From assembly GCF_004403515.1 (NCBI RefSeq), contig NZ_SOHH01000038.1, positions 36,783 through 100,782 on the forward strand: a DNA stretch of 64,000 nucleotides, read 5' to 3'. The DNA is from Cryobacterium fucosi. GTDB lineage: Bacteria; Actinomycetota; Actinomycetes; Actinomycetales; Microbacteriaceae. The position numbers and the translations under genes were made by a program. Within the stretch, counting starts at the first letter, position 1. Every line of letters starts with the position of its first letter. Of the stretch, positions 54,688 through 63,140 are shown piece after piece. The notes below the pieces were generated by a model. It ran no database searches, was not told where the DNA came from, and worked only from the letters and a program-made list of their open reading frames with translations.

Positions 54688-54772
54688 GTCAAATTCGACG
54701 GAGATTTTCCGTGATCCGGGGCTGAAACACAGTTTTCCGGGTCATTTCGTCAAAATCTCCGTCGAATTCGAC
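54688..54772. mobile_element. MITE-shaped inverted-repeat element (family B-like, second copy)
   Basis: Two 21-base arms (54688–54708 and 54752–54772; core TTCGACGGAGATTTT) match at 20 positions and enclose 43 bases. It has the same size and layout as 51156–51245 but a different arm sequence. It lies between metY and metX, so it may separate their transcripts. Confidence 0.65.
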
Positions 54773-54873
54773 GAGGCTCGGGGCAAGAAAGGTGTGGGAC
54801 GTACGGATGCTGCGCGCGAGTTCGCGCGTAACAATCAGACGGAGGTGCTCGAGGTTCGCCAGAATGGGGGCGT

Positions 54874-56070
54874 ATGGAATGGCAATTCTCGGCAGACACG
54901 GTCCCGTCCAGCTTCGTCACTGAAGCCCAGGCGCGCTCGCTCCTCGGCAAGCCACCGGCGACCGGCGCGTGGCGCGACGGCGACCCCGTCGGGTCGCGCC
55001 GCTTCCTCCACGTCGGCCCGCTGCGGTTCGAGGCCGGCGGCAGCCTGGGTGCCGTGCGCATCGCGTACGAGACCTGGGGCGAGCTCTCCCCGTCCCGCGA
55101 CAACGCCGTGCTCGTGCTGCACGCGCTCACCGGCGACAGCCACCTCGTCGGCGCCGCCGGCGACGGCCACGTCACGGCGGGCTGGTGGGGCGGCATCGTC
55201 GGTCCGGGGCTCGCCATCGACACCGACCGCTGGTTCGTGGTGGCGCCGAACATGCTGGGCGGCTGCCAGGGCAGCACCGGCCCCGCGTCGCTCGCGCCCG
55301 ACGGCACCGAGTGGGGCACCCGCTTCCCGTACCTCACGATCCGCGACCAGGTGGCCGCACAGATGGCCTTCGGCGACCGTCTCGGCATCGACCGCTGGGC
55401 CGCGGTCGTCGGCGGTTCGATGGGCGGGATGCACGCCCTCGAGTGGGCGATCGAGGCGCCTGAGCGGGTGGCGCGCGTCGCCGTCCTCGCAGCACCGCCC
55501 GTGACGACGGCCGACCAGATCGCCTTGAACTCGGTGCAGATCGAGGCGATCCGTTCCGATCCGCTGTTCCGGTCGGGGGACTATTACGACGCCGACGACG
55601 GTCCCACCCGCGGCCTTGCCCTGGCCCGCCGGATGGCCCTGCTCAATTACCGCAGCCCCGCCGAACTCAACCTCAGGTTCGAGCGCGCCTGGCAGAGCGA
55701 GATCAGCCCGCTGGGCGCCGGCGGCCGGTTCGCCGTCGAGTCCTACCTCGACTTCCACGGCAACAAGTTCACCCGCCGGTTCGACGCCAACAGCTACATC
55801 ACTCTCGTGCAGGCGATGGACTCGCACGATGTCGGCCGCGGCCGCGGCGGTGTCGCCGCCGCCCTCAGCCGGGTGACGGCCCGCGCCGTCGTCGTCGGCA
55901 TCGACAGTGACCGGCTGTTCCCGGTCGAGGGCCAGCGACGGATCGCCCGGCACCTCCGACACAACATCGACGGCGCCGACCCGGTCGTGCTCGAATCGGG
56001 GTACGGCCACGACGGTTTCCTGATTGAGACCGAGACCATCGGCGCCCAGCTGGACCGTCTGCTCGACTGA
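54874..56070 (+). CDS. metX: Homoserine O-acetyltransferase
   Basis: Acetylates homoserine for methionine synthesis. The 398-residue alpha/beta hydrolase-fold protein has the oxyanion motif MLGGCQGSTGPAS, nucleophile Ser in VVGGSMGGMHALEWA, Asp in IDSDRLFP and His in YGHDGFLIE, the MetX triad. ATG 54874 follows GGGGGCGT, a weak site. It works with metY in the direct sulfhydrylation route, supplied by hom. Confidence 0.94.
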   Translation: MEWQFSADTVPSSFVTEAQARSLLGKPPATGAWRDGDPVGSRRFLHVGPLRFEAGGSLGAVRIAYETWGELSPSRDNAVLVLHALTGDSHLVGAAGDGHVTAGWWGGIVGPGLAIDTDRWFVVAPNMLGGCQGSTGPASLAPDGTEWGTRFPYLTIRDQVAAQMAFGDRLGIDRWAAVVGGSMGGMHALEWAIEAPERVARVAVLAAPPVTTADQIALNSVQIEAIRSDPLFRSGDYYDADDGPTRGLALARRMALLNYRSPAELNLRFERAWQSEISPLGAGGRFAVESYLDFHGNKFTRRFDANSYITLVQAMDSHDVGRGRGGVAAALSRVTARAVVVGIDSDRLFPVEGQRRIARHLRHNIDGADPVVLESGYGHDGFLIETETIGAQLDRLLD

Positions 56071-56217
56071 CCTCGACGGACTTCGACTGGCCGCGGCTGG
56101 CCCGACTGGCCCGACCTCGCCGGCGACCGCGACGCCGAGGGGTTGACAGCCGCTGCATTCAGGGAAAGCCTGAAAATCGGGTGATTCCCCGCGAGGATGC
56201 CCGAGAGGATGTCTGCC

Positions 56218-56955
56218 ATGAAACCCGCCTACGTCGTCATGCTCGTGCTCGTGCTCGTGCTCGGAACGGTGTTCTCGCTGATCGGCCTCGGGATGCTGAC
56301 CGGCGGTGTGGCCGCCACAGCGGCGGGCTCCCAGCAGGCGGACAACAGATTCTTCAGCGCGCCGGCCGCCTCATTCTCCGCCGACTCCTACGCGCTCACC
56401 TCGCCCGGGCTGGACGTCGCCGGCACGTCCGGAATCCCCACCGGGGTCGCACGCATCCGGCTGGAGGCAACGAGCACCGGCGGCGATGTGTTCATCGGAA
56501 TCGCCCCGCAGGCCGAGGTCGACCGCTACCTCACCGGGGTGCACCACACCGAGCTCGTGGACGTGAGCGTCTCCCCGTTCCGGGCGGAGTACCGGGACGT
56601 CGCCGGTGCGGAACGCCCCACCCTTCCCGGCGACCAGGACTGGTGGACGGTGTCGGCCTCCGGACCGGGCACGCAGCAGGTGGTCTGGGACGTCCAGCCC
56701 GGCGCCTGGGCCGTCGTCGTGATGAACTCGGATGCGAGTCCGAACGTGGCCGTGCAACTGCGCGCCGGCGCCCGGCTCGGTCTGCTCGGCCCGCTCGCGA
56801 TCGGTCTGGTGATCGCCGGCATCCTGCTGCTGCTCGGAATGGCGCTTGTCGTTCTCGGCGCCATCGGGCTGGGGCGGGGCACCCAACCGCCACCCGGCAC
56901 ACCGCTGGCCGCCCAACCGCCACCCGGCGCGGAGCGGGTCGCATCGACCAGATGA
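56218..56955 (+). CDS. Membrane-anchored protein of unknown function
   Basis: A 245-residue protein. One membrane helix lies near the N-terminus (residues ~3–27), a ~150-residue extracytoplasmic beta-rich domain follows, and a second helix occurs at ~190–215 before a Pro-rich tail with a repeated AQPPPG motif. I do not recognise it. ATG 56218 (MKPAYVV) follows GAGAGG by nine bases; ATG 56197 is a longer alternative. It precedes the kinase gene in the same direction by 78 bp and may be part of that unit. Confidence 0.65.
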   Translation: MKPAYVVMLVLVLVLGTVFSLIGLGMLTGGVAATAAGSQQADNRFFSAPAASFSADSYALTSPGLDVAGTSGIPTGVARIRLEATSTGGDVFIGIAPQAEVDRYLTGVHHTELVDVSVSPFRAEYRDVAGAERPTLPGDQDWWTVSASGPGTQQVVWDVQPGAWAVVVMNSDASPNVAVQLRAGARLGLLGPLAIGLVIAGILLLLGMALVVLGAIGLGRGTQPPPGTPLAAQPPPGAERVASTR

Positions 56956-57033
56956 TCCACAAGCGCAGGAACCAGTGTCGGCCGGATCACGAGAAAACGG
57001 GTCAGGGCCGGATATGGTGCTTCATAGGGCAGC

Positions 57034-58224
57034 ATGAGGGGTAATCCAGACGACATGCAACGAATTAGCAAAGAGCGCGACCGCCTCCTGCGGAGAGCCG
57101 CCCGATTGTCCGGCCTCGCCGGGTCGGTGGCGGTTCTGCTCGTGATGCTGGTTCCCGGCGGTCTCAGTCTGGCCCTGCTCGGTCGTTGCCTGCCGGTGCT
57201 CCTGCTCATGGTCGTCGGCCAGTACCTGCTTGGCCGTTCCGGCCGGATTCGCTGGGTGGCCCTGATCGTGCTCTCCGGCAACGGGATCATCCTGCTGATC
57301 GGCTTTTCCGGCCAGCGGACCTCCGGCCTGAACCTGGTCGAGGAGACCGTCATCGGCGCAGTGGCCGCGACCGCGACGAGCTCCGTCGCACTCGTCCTGG
57401 TCGTCAGTACGCGCCGATTGATCCTGCTGTTCGCCTTGTTCTCGGCCACGCTGGCCAGCGTCCTCGCGACCATGATCACCTCCGCCGGGGCGATCGTCCC
57501 GCTGGCGATCACGATCTGCGGCTGGTTCGCCGTTGCGCTCGCAGGCTGGTGGATCGCCCAAAGCGTTCCCCGGGTGATGCAGCGCATCGCCGCGATCGGC
57601 CGCGCCCACCTGGCCGAACGACACGCCAGCGAACTGGAGGCGCAGCGCCGCCAGGACGCCAGGCTCCTGCACGACACCGTGCTCGCCACCCTCACGCTGC
57701 TCGCCCACTCCGGTGTCGGCGTCAGCCCGGCCGCGCTCCGCCAGCAGGCGGGCGATGACGCGCGGCTGTTGCGGCAGTTACGCCTGGGTGGACTGCCGAC
57801 GCCGCGTCGCTCGGGCGTGTACACCCTCGAACGGGCCACTGAGTCGACCCTGGGCAGCACCCTGGAATCGGTGAAGCAGCGCTTCGGCCGGCTGGGGCTC
57901 GAGGTGGACTGGCACGGCAGTGGGCAGGTGCTGCTGCCCAGCGACGTCCTCGACTCGTTCCTGCTCGCGCTGGGCGAATGCCTGGAGAACGTGCGCCGGC
58001 ATGCCGGGGTCGACCGGGCCGACGTCACGATCTCGGATGACGACACCACCGTGCGCGCCATGGTCACCGATGCCGGCGTCGGCTTCGATCTGCTCGGGGT
58101 GAGCGCCGAACGGCTCGGTTTTGCCGAATCCGTCGTGGCCCGGCTGCGAGACGTCGGCGGCAACGCCAGGCTGTTCTCCTCCCCCGGCTCCGGCACGACC
58201 GTTGTCCTGGAGGTGCCGAAGTGA
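57034..58224 (+). CDS. Sensor histidine kinase (HisKA_3/NarL-type)
   Basis: A 396-residue membrane kinase. About five or six membrane helices (residues ~30–180) form a sensory module without a large outer loop. A coiled coil follows (HLAERHASELEAQRRQDA), then the H-box ARLLHDTVLATLTLLA with the phosphoacceptor His, and the ATPase N-box (LGECLENVRRHAG) and G-boxes (VTDAGVGFDL; GSGTTVVLEV). The order suits partners with LuxR-type regulators. Its stop overlaps the next gene by four bases. ATG 57055 is an alternative start. Confidence 0.88.
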   Translation: MRGNPDDMQRISKERDRLLRRAARLSGLAGSVAVLLVMLVPGGLSLALLGRCLPVLLLMVVGQYLLGRSGRIRWVALIVLSGNGIILLIGFSGQRTSGLNLVEETVIGAVAATATSSVALVLVVSTRRLILLFALFSATLASVLATMITSAGAIVPLAITICGWFAVALAGWWIAQSVPRVMQRIAAIGRAHLAERHASELEAQRRQDARLLHDTVLATLTLLAHSGVGVSPAALRQQAGDDARLLRQLRLGGLPTPRRSGVYTLERATESTLGSTLESVKQRFGRLGLEVDWHGSGQVLLPSDVLDSFLLALGECLENVRRHAGVDRADVTISDDDTTVRAMVTDAGVGFDLLGVSAERLGFAESVVARLRDVGGNARLFSSPGSGTTVVLEVPK

Positions 58225-59513
58225 TCGGCCCCGACCTCGTCGACGTCTCGCTGGACGACGTCCGGGTCCCCCGCGCGAGCCGGAAGAACCTGCGCCTCAA
58301 AGAGGTCCAGGAGCGCCAGGACCGTCGGCGCACCTTCCGCCGCCCGGAGCGCACGGTCAAGACCACCCGCGCGAACCAGAGCGGCCTCGGCGGCCGTCAC
58401 CTCGGCATCGGCCTGTCCTTCAGCGGCGGGTTCATCGCCCTGTTCCTGTTCTGGCGTTTCATGATCCAATGGTTCGACTACTCGAATCCCCTGCCGAGCC
58501 TGGCGGCGTGGACGCTCCTGATGGCGACGACGACGCTCGCCCTGGTCACGGTGCAGCGGCTGTCGGCGCGCATGCCCGACTGGCTGTTCGCCGCGGCCCT
58601 GGCCAACGGAAGTGTCGTGGTCGTGCTCGACCTCGCCGGTTCACGCGGACCGGACGGGTCGGAGATCTACCCGACCGCGGCCGCGGCCGTCGGTTCGCTG
58701 TTGATCGCCCTCGTAACGGTGCGCCGCGGCCGCGATGTCGTCACGTCGGCCGCCGTGCTGGCCGCGGTTCTGTTCCTCGGCGCCATCACGGAGTCCCGCC
58801 CGGACCCGCTCACCCTCGCACCGGAACTGCTGGCCATCGGCCTGGCCATCATGCCGCCGCTGTTCGGAGTCGCGATCGTACGGTCGTTCCGCCGGATGGC
58901 CCAGCGAGAGCTTGATCTGGTGCTCGTGCAGAGCACGGTCTCCCAACCGCAATTCGCGGTGGGCATGCTCGCCTCCGAGGAACTCGCGCGGATCGACCTC
59001 GACGCGGAGACCCTGCTCGACGACGTCGCCCAGGGCCGGACCGCCCTTCCGCTCAGCGCCGACAAGTCGACGACGGCCTCCACCCTCGCCACCCAATTGC
59101 GCCTGCACCTGATCCGGGGCCGACGCGAAACGTGGCTGTACCATGCGATCACCGAGTCGGAGTTCCTCGGCCCTTCCGTGAACCTGCACGACCCCGCGGG
59201 CCTGGCCGGGTTGCTCGACCCGCCCCAACGCGACGCGCTGCTCCGCACGATTTGGCTCCTGATCAGCGACACAACTCGTGCCGAGGCCGCCGTTTCGCTC
59301 TCGCTCGGTCCGATCAGGTCCACGCACGGCGTCCGCGCCCGCCAGAAGTTGCGATTTCCAATCGAATTGACTACAACGGGTGTGCCACGGCGGCGTGTGG
59401 ACCCCGAGACGTGGCAAGCTATCCGAGTGGTCGGTCCTCACATCGATTCAACCAGGGACGGGAGTCTCCGGGTGGAAATCGAGTGCAGTATCCACAATCC
59501 CGCGGATGCTTGA
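58221..59513 (+). CDS. Kinase-shaped membrane protein lacking catalytic motifs
   Basis: A 430-residue protein coupled to the kinase gene (GTGA overlap). A basic cytoplasmic N-terminus (residues 1–60, many Arg/Lys) is followed by about six membrane helices (~62–225) and a ~200-residue cytoplasmic domain. That domain resembles a DHp-like helical pair (LLDDVAQGRTALP, then LRLHLIRGRRETWLYHAI) but has no H-box His and no N- or G-box. This points to a degenerate partner that senses or modulates the kinase. The family is not recognised and the function is inferred from context. Confidence 0.65.
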   Translation: MIGPDLVDVSLDDVRVPRASRKNLRLKEVQERQDRRRTFRRPERTVKTTRANQSGLGGRHLGIGLSFSGGFIALFLFWRFMIQWFDYSNPLPSLAAWTLLMATTTLALVTVQRLSARMPDWLFAAALANGSVVVVLDLAGSRGPDGSEIYPTAAAAVGSLLIALVTVRRGRDVVTSAAVLAAVLFLGAITESRPDPLTLAPELLAIGLAIMPPLFGVAIVRSFRRMAQRELDLVLVQSTVSQPQFAVGMLASEELARIDLDAETLLDDVAQGRTALPLSADKSTTASTLATQLRLHLIRGRRETWLYHAITESEFLGPSVNLHDPAGLAGLLDPPQRDALLRTIWLLISDTTRAEAAVSLSLGPIRSTHGVRARQKLRFPIELTTTGVPRRRVDPETWQAIRVVGPHIDSTRDGSLRVEIECSIHNPADA

Positions 59514-59519
59514 GGTCTG

Positions 59520-59543
59520 CGACGGAGAGCCGTCGGGCTTTTT
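59520..59543 (+). terminator. Intra-operon hairpin with T-run
   Basis: CGACGG (59520–59525) pairs with CCGTCG (59530–59535) around an AGAG loop and is followed by GGC and five T residues. This is a textbook intrinsic terminator, yet it sits 31 bases before the response-regulator start, so it probably lowers, rather than ends, read-through from the kinase genes. Confidence 0.65.
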
Positions 59544-59573
59544 GGTCGGGTGCAACGGCAGTAGGAGGCAGCA

Positions 59574-60260
59574 ATGACGAACATGACAATGACGAATATC
59601 GAAGTGCCGGGCAGGGAATGCCCCATCCGGCTGGCCTTGGTCGACGATCATCGAATGCTCCTCGGCGCCCTCACCGAGTGGATCAGGGGGGCGGCGGACG
59701 ACATCAACATGGTCGCCGCCGTCACGACCTGGCCGGAGCTGCTCACCCACCCCGAGTTCCCCGTCGACGTCGTGCTCCTCGACCTCGACCTCAAGGACAA
59801 CATCCCGGTCTCCCTGAAGATCTCCACCCTCAAGACCGCCGGCGTGAAGACCGTGCTGATGAGCACGTATTCCGAGCCCGGCCTCGTGCGCGAGGCGCTG
59901 GCTGCAGGGGCGCTCGGCTACCTCGTCAAGAGCGAAGAAGCGAACATGATCGTTGAGGCGATCCGCGCAGCCTACGAGGGTGAGTCCTACATTTCGGCCG
60001 AGCTGGACGAAGCGCTGAGCGCCGGCACCAGCGGCGGCTCCCCCCGGCTGAGCGCCCAGGAGCGCCGGGTGATGGCACTGTACGGCGCCGGCGAGCCGGT
60101 CAAGGCCGTGGCACACCAGCTCGGTATCTCCGAGGAGACCGCGAAGTCCTACCTCAAGCGGATTCGCGAGAAGTACCGTCTCGCGGGCTTCGACGTGGGC
60201 ACGAAGGTCGCCCTGCGGAAGCGCGCCATCCACGACGGCATCCTCCTGCAGACCGACTAG
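59574..60260 (+). CDS. LuxR-type (NarL family) response regulator
   Basis: A 228-residue regulator. The receiver domain has the acidic pair DDH (LALVDDHRML), the phospho-Asp in VVLLDLDLKD, and Lys in YLVKSEE; the C-terminal LuxR-type HTH is GEPVKAVAHQLGISEETAKS. GTAGGAGG precedes the ATG. It is the natural partner of the kinase at 57034, separated from it by the pseudokinase gene and a hairpin. Confidence 0.9.
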   Translation: MTNMTMTNIEVPGRECPIRLALVDDHRMLLGALTEWIRGAADDINMVAAVTTWPELLTHPEFPVDVVLLDLDLKDNIPVSLKISTLKTAGVKTVLMSTYSEPGLVREALAAGALGYLVKSEEANMIVEAIRAAYEGESYISAELDEALSAGTSGGSPRLSAQERRVMALYGAGEPVKAVAHQLGISEETAKSYLKRIREKYRLAGFDVGTKVALRKRAIHDGILLQTD

Positions 60261-60276
60261 CCGCCGCCCCCGCCCG

Positions 60277-60385
60277 CCCGGTGGTCGAGCCGCCCGGTGG
60301 TCGAGCCGCCCGGTGGTCGAGCCGCCCGGTGGTCGAGCCTGTCGAGACCCTGGCAACAAGGTCTCGACGAGTTCGACCACCGACT
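60277..60385. repeat. TCGAG repeat array (eighth copy)
   Basis: Four 16-bp units of CCGCCCGGTGGTCGAG head to tail, then CCTGTCGAGACC and an opposite-strand copy (GTCTCGACGAGTTCGACCACC). It lies between convergent genes at the end of the signalling cluster. Confidence 0.85.
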
Positions 60386-60389
60386 CAGG

Positions 60390-60692
60390 TCACGCCTCCA
60401 GCGCCGCCTCGAGCCGCTCGACCTTGCTCGTCAGCTCGCCGGTCCGGCCGGGTCGGATGTCCGCCTTCAGCACCAGGGACACCCGGGGCCCCCAGGCGCC
60501 GACGGCCTCGGTCGCCGCCTTCACCACGGCGAACACCTCGTCCCAGTCGCCCTCGATGGTCGTGAACATCGAATCGGTGTGGTTGGGCAGGCCGGACTCG
60601 CGCACAACCCGGACCGCTGCGGCGACGGCGTCGTGTACGGAGCCCTCGGCGTCGTGGCCGCCGGATGGTGCGACCGAGAATGCGACGAGCAT
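60390..60692 (-). CDS. MTH1187/YkoF-type thiamine-binding protein
   Basis: A 100-residue protein with a ferredoxin-like fold. MLVAFSVAPSGGHDAEGSVH and the conserved SMFTTIEGDWDEVFAVVKAA fit the thiamine-binding MTH1187 family, which may buffer or carry thiamine precursors. AGAAGGAG lies six bases before the ATG. It follows the GT87-like gene on the same strand by 29 bp. Confidence 0.82.
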   Translation of the reverse strand: MLVAFSVAPSGGHDAEGSVHDAVAAAVRVVRESGLPNHTDSMFTTIEGDWDEVFAVVKAATEAVGAWGPRVSLVLKADIRPGRTGELTSKVERLEAALEA

Positions 60693-60721
60693 GGGTTCTC
60701 CTTCTGATTGGTGGTGCCTGG

Positions 60722-62020
60722 TCACTGCGGAGCGGTCGTGGGGAGCGGGGCGGGGACGGACGGTTCCGCCTGCGGGGCCGAGAGCCAGACCTGGCCCAGC
60801 GCCCAGCCGAGGAGGACGAACTCGAGCAGGTTGCGCCCCGTCAGCACCAGCACCATCAGCGGGTCGGCGACGAGAAGCCACCGGTACAGATAAGGGTAGA
60901 CGAGCTGGGTGAGCGCGGCGATGACCAGGGCGAGGACGGCCGGCATCCGCCACGCGCGGCCCCGCACCAGGAGCCCGAGGATGACCGGCGCGGCGAGCCA
61001 GGCGACGAACTGCGGCGAACCGACCTTGTTCGCCAGGATCAGGGTCAGCACCAGCGCCAGCACGAGCGGCGGGTAGAGCCGGTCCCAGGTCGCTCCCCTG
61101 CGTCGGGCCTGCCAGCCGAGCAGGAGCACGGCGGCCACCGCCATCACGAGCAGCGGCGTCATCAGGGCGATCGCAACGTTGGTGCCCGTGCCGATGACCT
61201 GGTAGGTGAGGATCTGCTGGTCGTAGTAGATGAAGGCGCCCGGCAGTCCAAGCGCCGCCTGCCACAGCCACAGCCCGCCGACGGGGGATTCGATCTGGAT
61301 GCCCCGATCGGCCTGTTGGCTGAGGAAGCTGAACACGTTCGTCCCGCTGCCGAGGCCCAGTGCCACGGCGACGATCGCCGCGCTGGTGGCGGCGAGCACG
61401 GCGAGCACCTGCCAGCGCCGTCTCGACACCACGAACAGCGCCGCAACCAGCGCGACCGGCCAGACCTTCACCCAGGTGGCTGCGGTGAGCAGCACCGTCG
61501 CGGCGAGCGGCCTGGCGCGCACCCAGAGCACCGCGACCACCGCCATCGCCGCGGTGACCGCGTCGATCCGGGCCAGGGCGATCGGTCCGAGCAGCGGCAG
61601 GAAGGCCAGCCACCAGCCGGCGGCCAGGAGCGCGCGGCGGTCCCGGCCACGCCCGAGCAGAATCGCGAAGGCGACCCCGTCGAGCAGGATCACGATGCCC
61701 AGCCAGGTTGCCGGGTAGAGCTCCGGACCGAACGCGAGGGAGGCGAAGATCGGCACGACCGCGAGGATCGGGTACACGAAGCCTGTGTCGATGCCCACGA
61801 CCGCGTGGCCCAGCATGGCGTCCATGGCCCAGTCGAAGTAGACCTTCTGCACGTCACCGAGCGGCCAGCCCGGAGCGAGAAGGCAGAGCAGCACGAGCGC
61901 GAGGTGCACGAGGACGAAGCCGGCCCAGAGCGTCGCCCGGGGCGCGGATCCGAGCCGGGCCGCAAGGGTCGAACCGCGCGTCGGCTCACGCGTCGGCTCA
62001 CGGGCGGCGGGATCAGGCAC
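60722..62020 (-). CDS. GT87-like polyprenyl-phosphate-dependent mannosyltransferase
   Basis: A 432-residue protein with about ten to twelve predicted membrane helices. The Asp/Tyr-rich loop after helix one (GDVQKVYFDWAMDAML) and the later RPLAATVLLTAATWVKVWP pattern resemble DUF2029/GT87 alpha-mannosyltransferases of envelope glycolipids. GTG 62020 was chosen, with GGGAAAG upstream; GTG 62035 is possible. The donor and acceptor are unknown. It lies between nnrD and the thiamine-binding protein gene on the same strand. Confidence 0.75.
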   Translation of the reverse strand: MPDPAAREPTREPTRGSTLAARLGSAPRATLWAGFVLVHLALVLLCLLAPGWPLGDVQKVYFDWAMDAMLGHAVVGIDTGFVYPILAVVPIFASLAFGPELYPATWLGIVILLDGVAFAILLGRGRDRRALLAAGWWLAFLPLLGPIALARIDAVTAAMAVVAVLWVRARPLAATVLLTAATWVKVWPVALVAALFVVSRRRWQVLAVLAATSAAIVAVALGLGSGTNVFSFLSQQADRGIQIESPVGGLWLWQAALGLPGAFIYYDQQILTYQVIGTGTNVAIALMTPLLVMAVAAVLLLGWQARRRGATWDRLYPPLVLALVLTLILANKVGSPQFVAWLAAPVILGLLVRGRAWRMPAVLALVIAALTQLVYPYLYRWLLVADPLMVLVLTGRNLLEFVLLGWALGQVWLSAPQAEPSVPAPLPTTAPQ

Positions 62021-62073
62021 GCTCAACTTTCCCACACCGGAGAGCCCCGATGGGTGTCGTTCGGTCGCCCCGT

Positions 62074-62952
62074 TCAGACGGTCGTCGCCGCCCGGCGGCC
62101 GCCGGGCGCCGGCGCCAGGAGCGCCGCGATCGTGGCGGGTACCGCGCCTGCCACGTCCAGGGCCGTGATCGGGCCGCCATTCGACGCTCGCCCGGCGGCG
62201 AGCGCGTGCACCAGAGCCGCGGTCGCGGCGAGGGCGACGAGGGCGTCCGCATCGGTGTCGATGGTGGCGGAGTGCGTGGCGAGCAGGGCGCCGAGGATGC
62301 CGGCGAGCACGTCCCCGGAACCGGCCGTTGCCAGCCAGGCCGGCGCACCGGTGACGCGGAGGCGGACGCCGCCCGGCGACGCAACGAAGGTGGTGGCGCC
62401 CTTGAGCAGCACCGTGACGCCGAGCTCGGTTGCTGCGCGGCCGGCCCACTCCCCCGGTGAGACCGCGATCTGGGCCGCCGTGACCGGCTTGCCCGGGCGG
62501 CTGAGCAGCCCCGCCAGCTCCCGGAAGTGCGGGGTGACCACGGTCGGTCCGGTCGCGTGCGCGATCAGGTCGAGCACGCCGGCGTCGCACACGGTCGGCA
62601 GTCCGGCCGCGAGGGCCTCCACCAGCGCGGTGGCGGTCCCGTCGTCCCGGGCGGCCGCATCCATGCCCGAGCCCAGCAGCCACGCCTCCACCCGTCCGGG
62701 AACCGTGACGACCTCCGGCCGGCGCTGGAGCACGAGGTTCGACGCCCGGCGCGGTCCCAGGTAACGCACCATTCCCACGCCGGTGCGCGCGGCCGCTTCG
62801 ACTCCGAGCACGGCCGCGCCCGGGTACTGCCTCGACCCCGTGCGCACGCCGAGCACGCCGCGGCTATATTTGTCGTCCACCGGCTGGGGAACATCGATCC
62901 AGGCCCGCGCATGCCGCTCGTCCCACTCCAGCCAGTCCCGCGGTTCGCTCAT
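62074..62952 (-). CDS. nnrD: ADP-dependent NAD(P)H-hydrate dehydratase
   Basis: Repairs hydrated NAD(P)H. The 292-residue ribokinase-like protein has the nucleotide-site pattern TAGSGDVLAGILGALLA with catalytic Asp, NTHGGE-like TPHFRELAG, and VLLKGATTFVA. It lacks the fused epimerase domain often found in NnrDE, so it is the short form. TATCGT lies six bases before ATG 62952 (leaderless pattern). Confidence 0.88.
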   Translation of the reverse strand: MSEPRDWLEWDERHARAWIDVPQPVDDKYSRGVLGVRTGSRQYPGAAVLGVEAAARTGVGMVRYLGPRRASNLVLQRRPEVVTVPGRVEAWLLGSGMDAAARDDGTATALVEALAAGLPTVCDAGVLDLIAHATGPTVVTPHFRELAGLLSRPGKPVTAAQIAVSPGEWAGRAATELGVTVLLKGATTFVASPGGVRLRVTGAPAWLATAGSGDVLAGILGALLATHSATIDTDADALVALAATAALVHALAAGRASNGGPITALDVAGAVPATIAALLAPAPGGRRAATTV

Positions 62953-63106
62953 GCACTCACGATAGGTTGTTTCGGACAGATCCGGGCCGTCGGAGTTCGC
63001 GCGGTCCTCCGCCACCGACTACCCGCCGGGAGGCTGGCATGAGGACGACTCCGCCACCGTCGCCGGCTGGGCCGGGAGCTGCTGCGAGGTCCGCATTTCC
63101 CGCGGC

Positions 63107-63124
63107 GGGGCGCCTCGGCGCCCC
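63107..63124 (-). terminator. GC-rich hairpin after the CNNM gene
   Basis: GGGGCGC and GCGCCCC flank a CTCG loop. It lies just after the stop of the CNNM-like gene and before nnrD. No T-run follows, so it is a weak terminator candidate. Confidence 0.5.
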
Positions 63125-63140
63125 ACCGGAATCCGCACGG

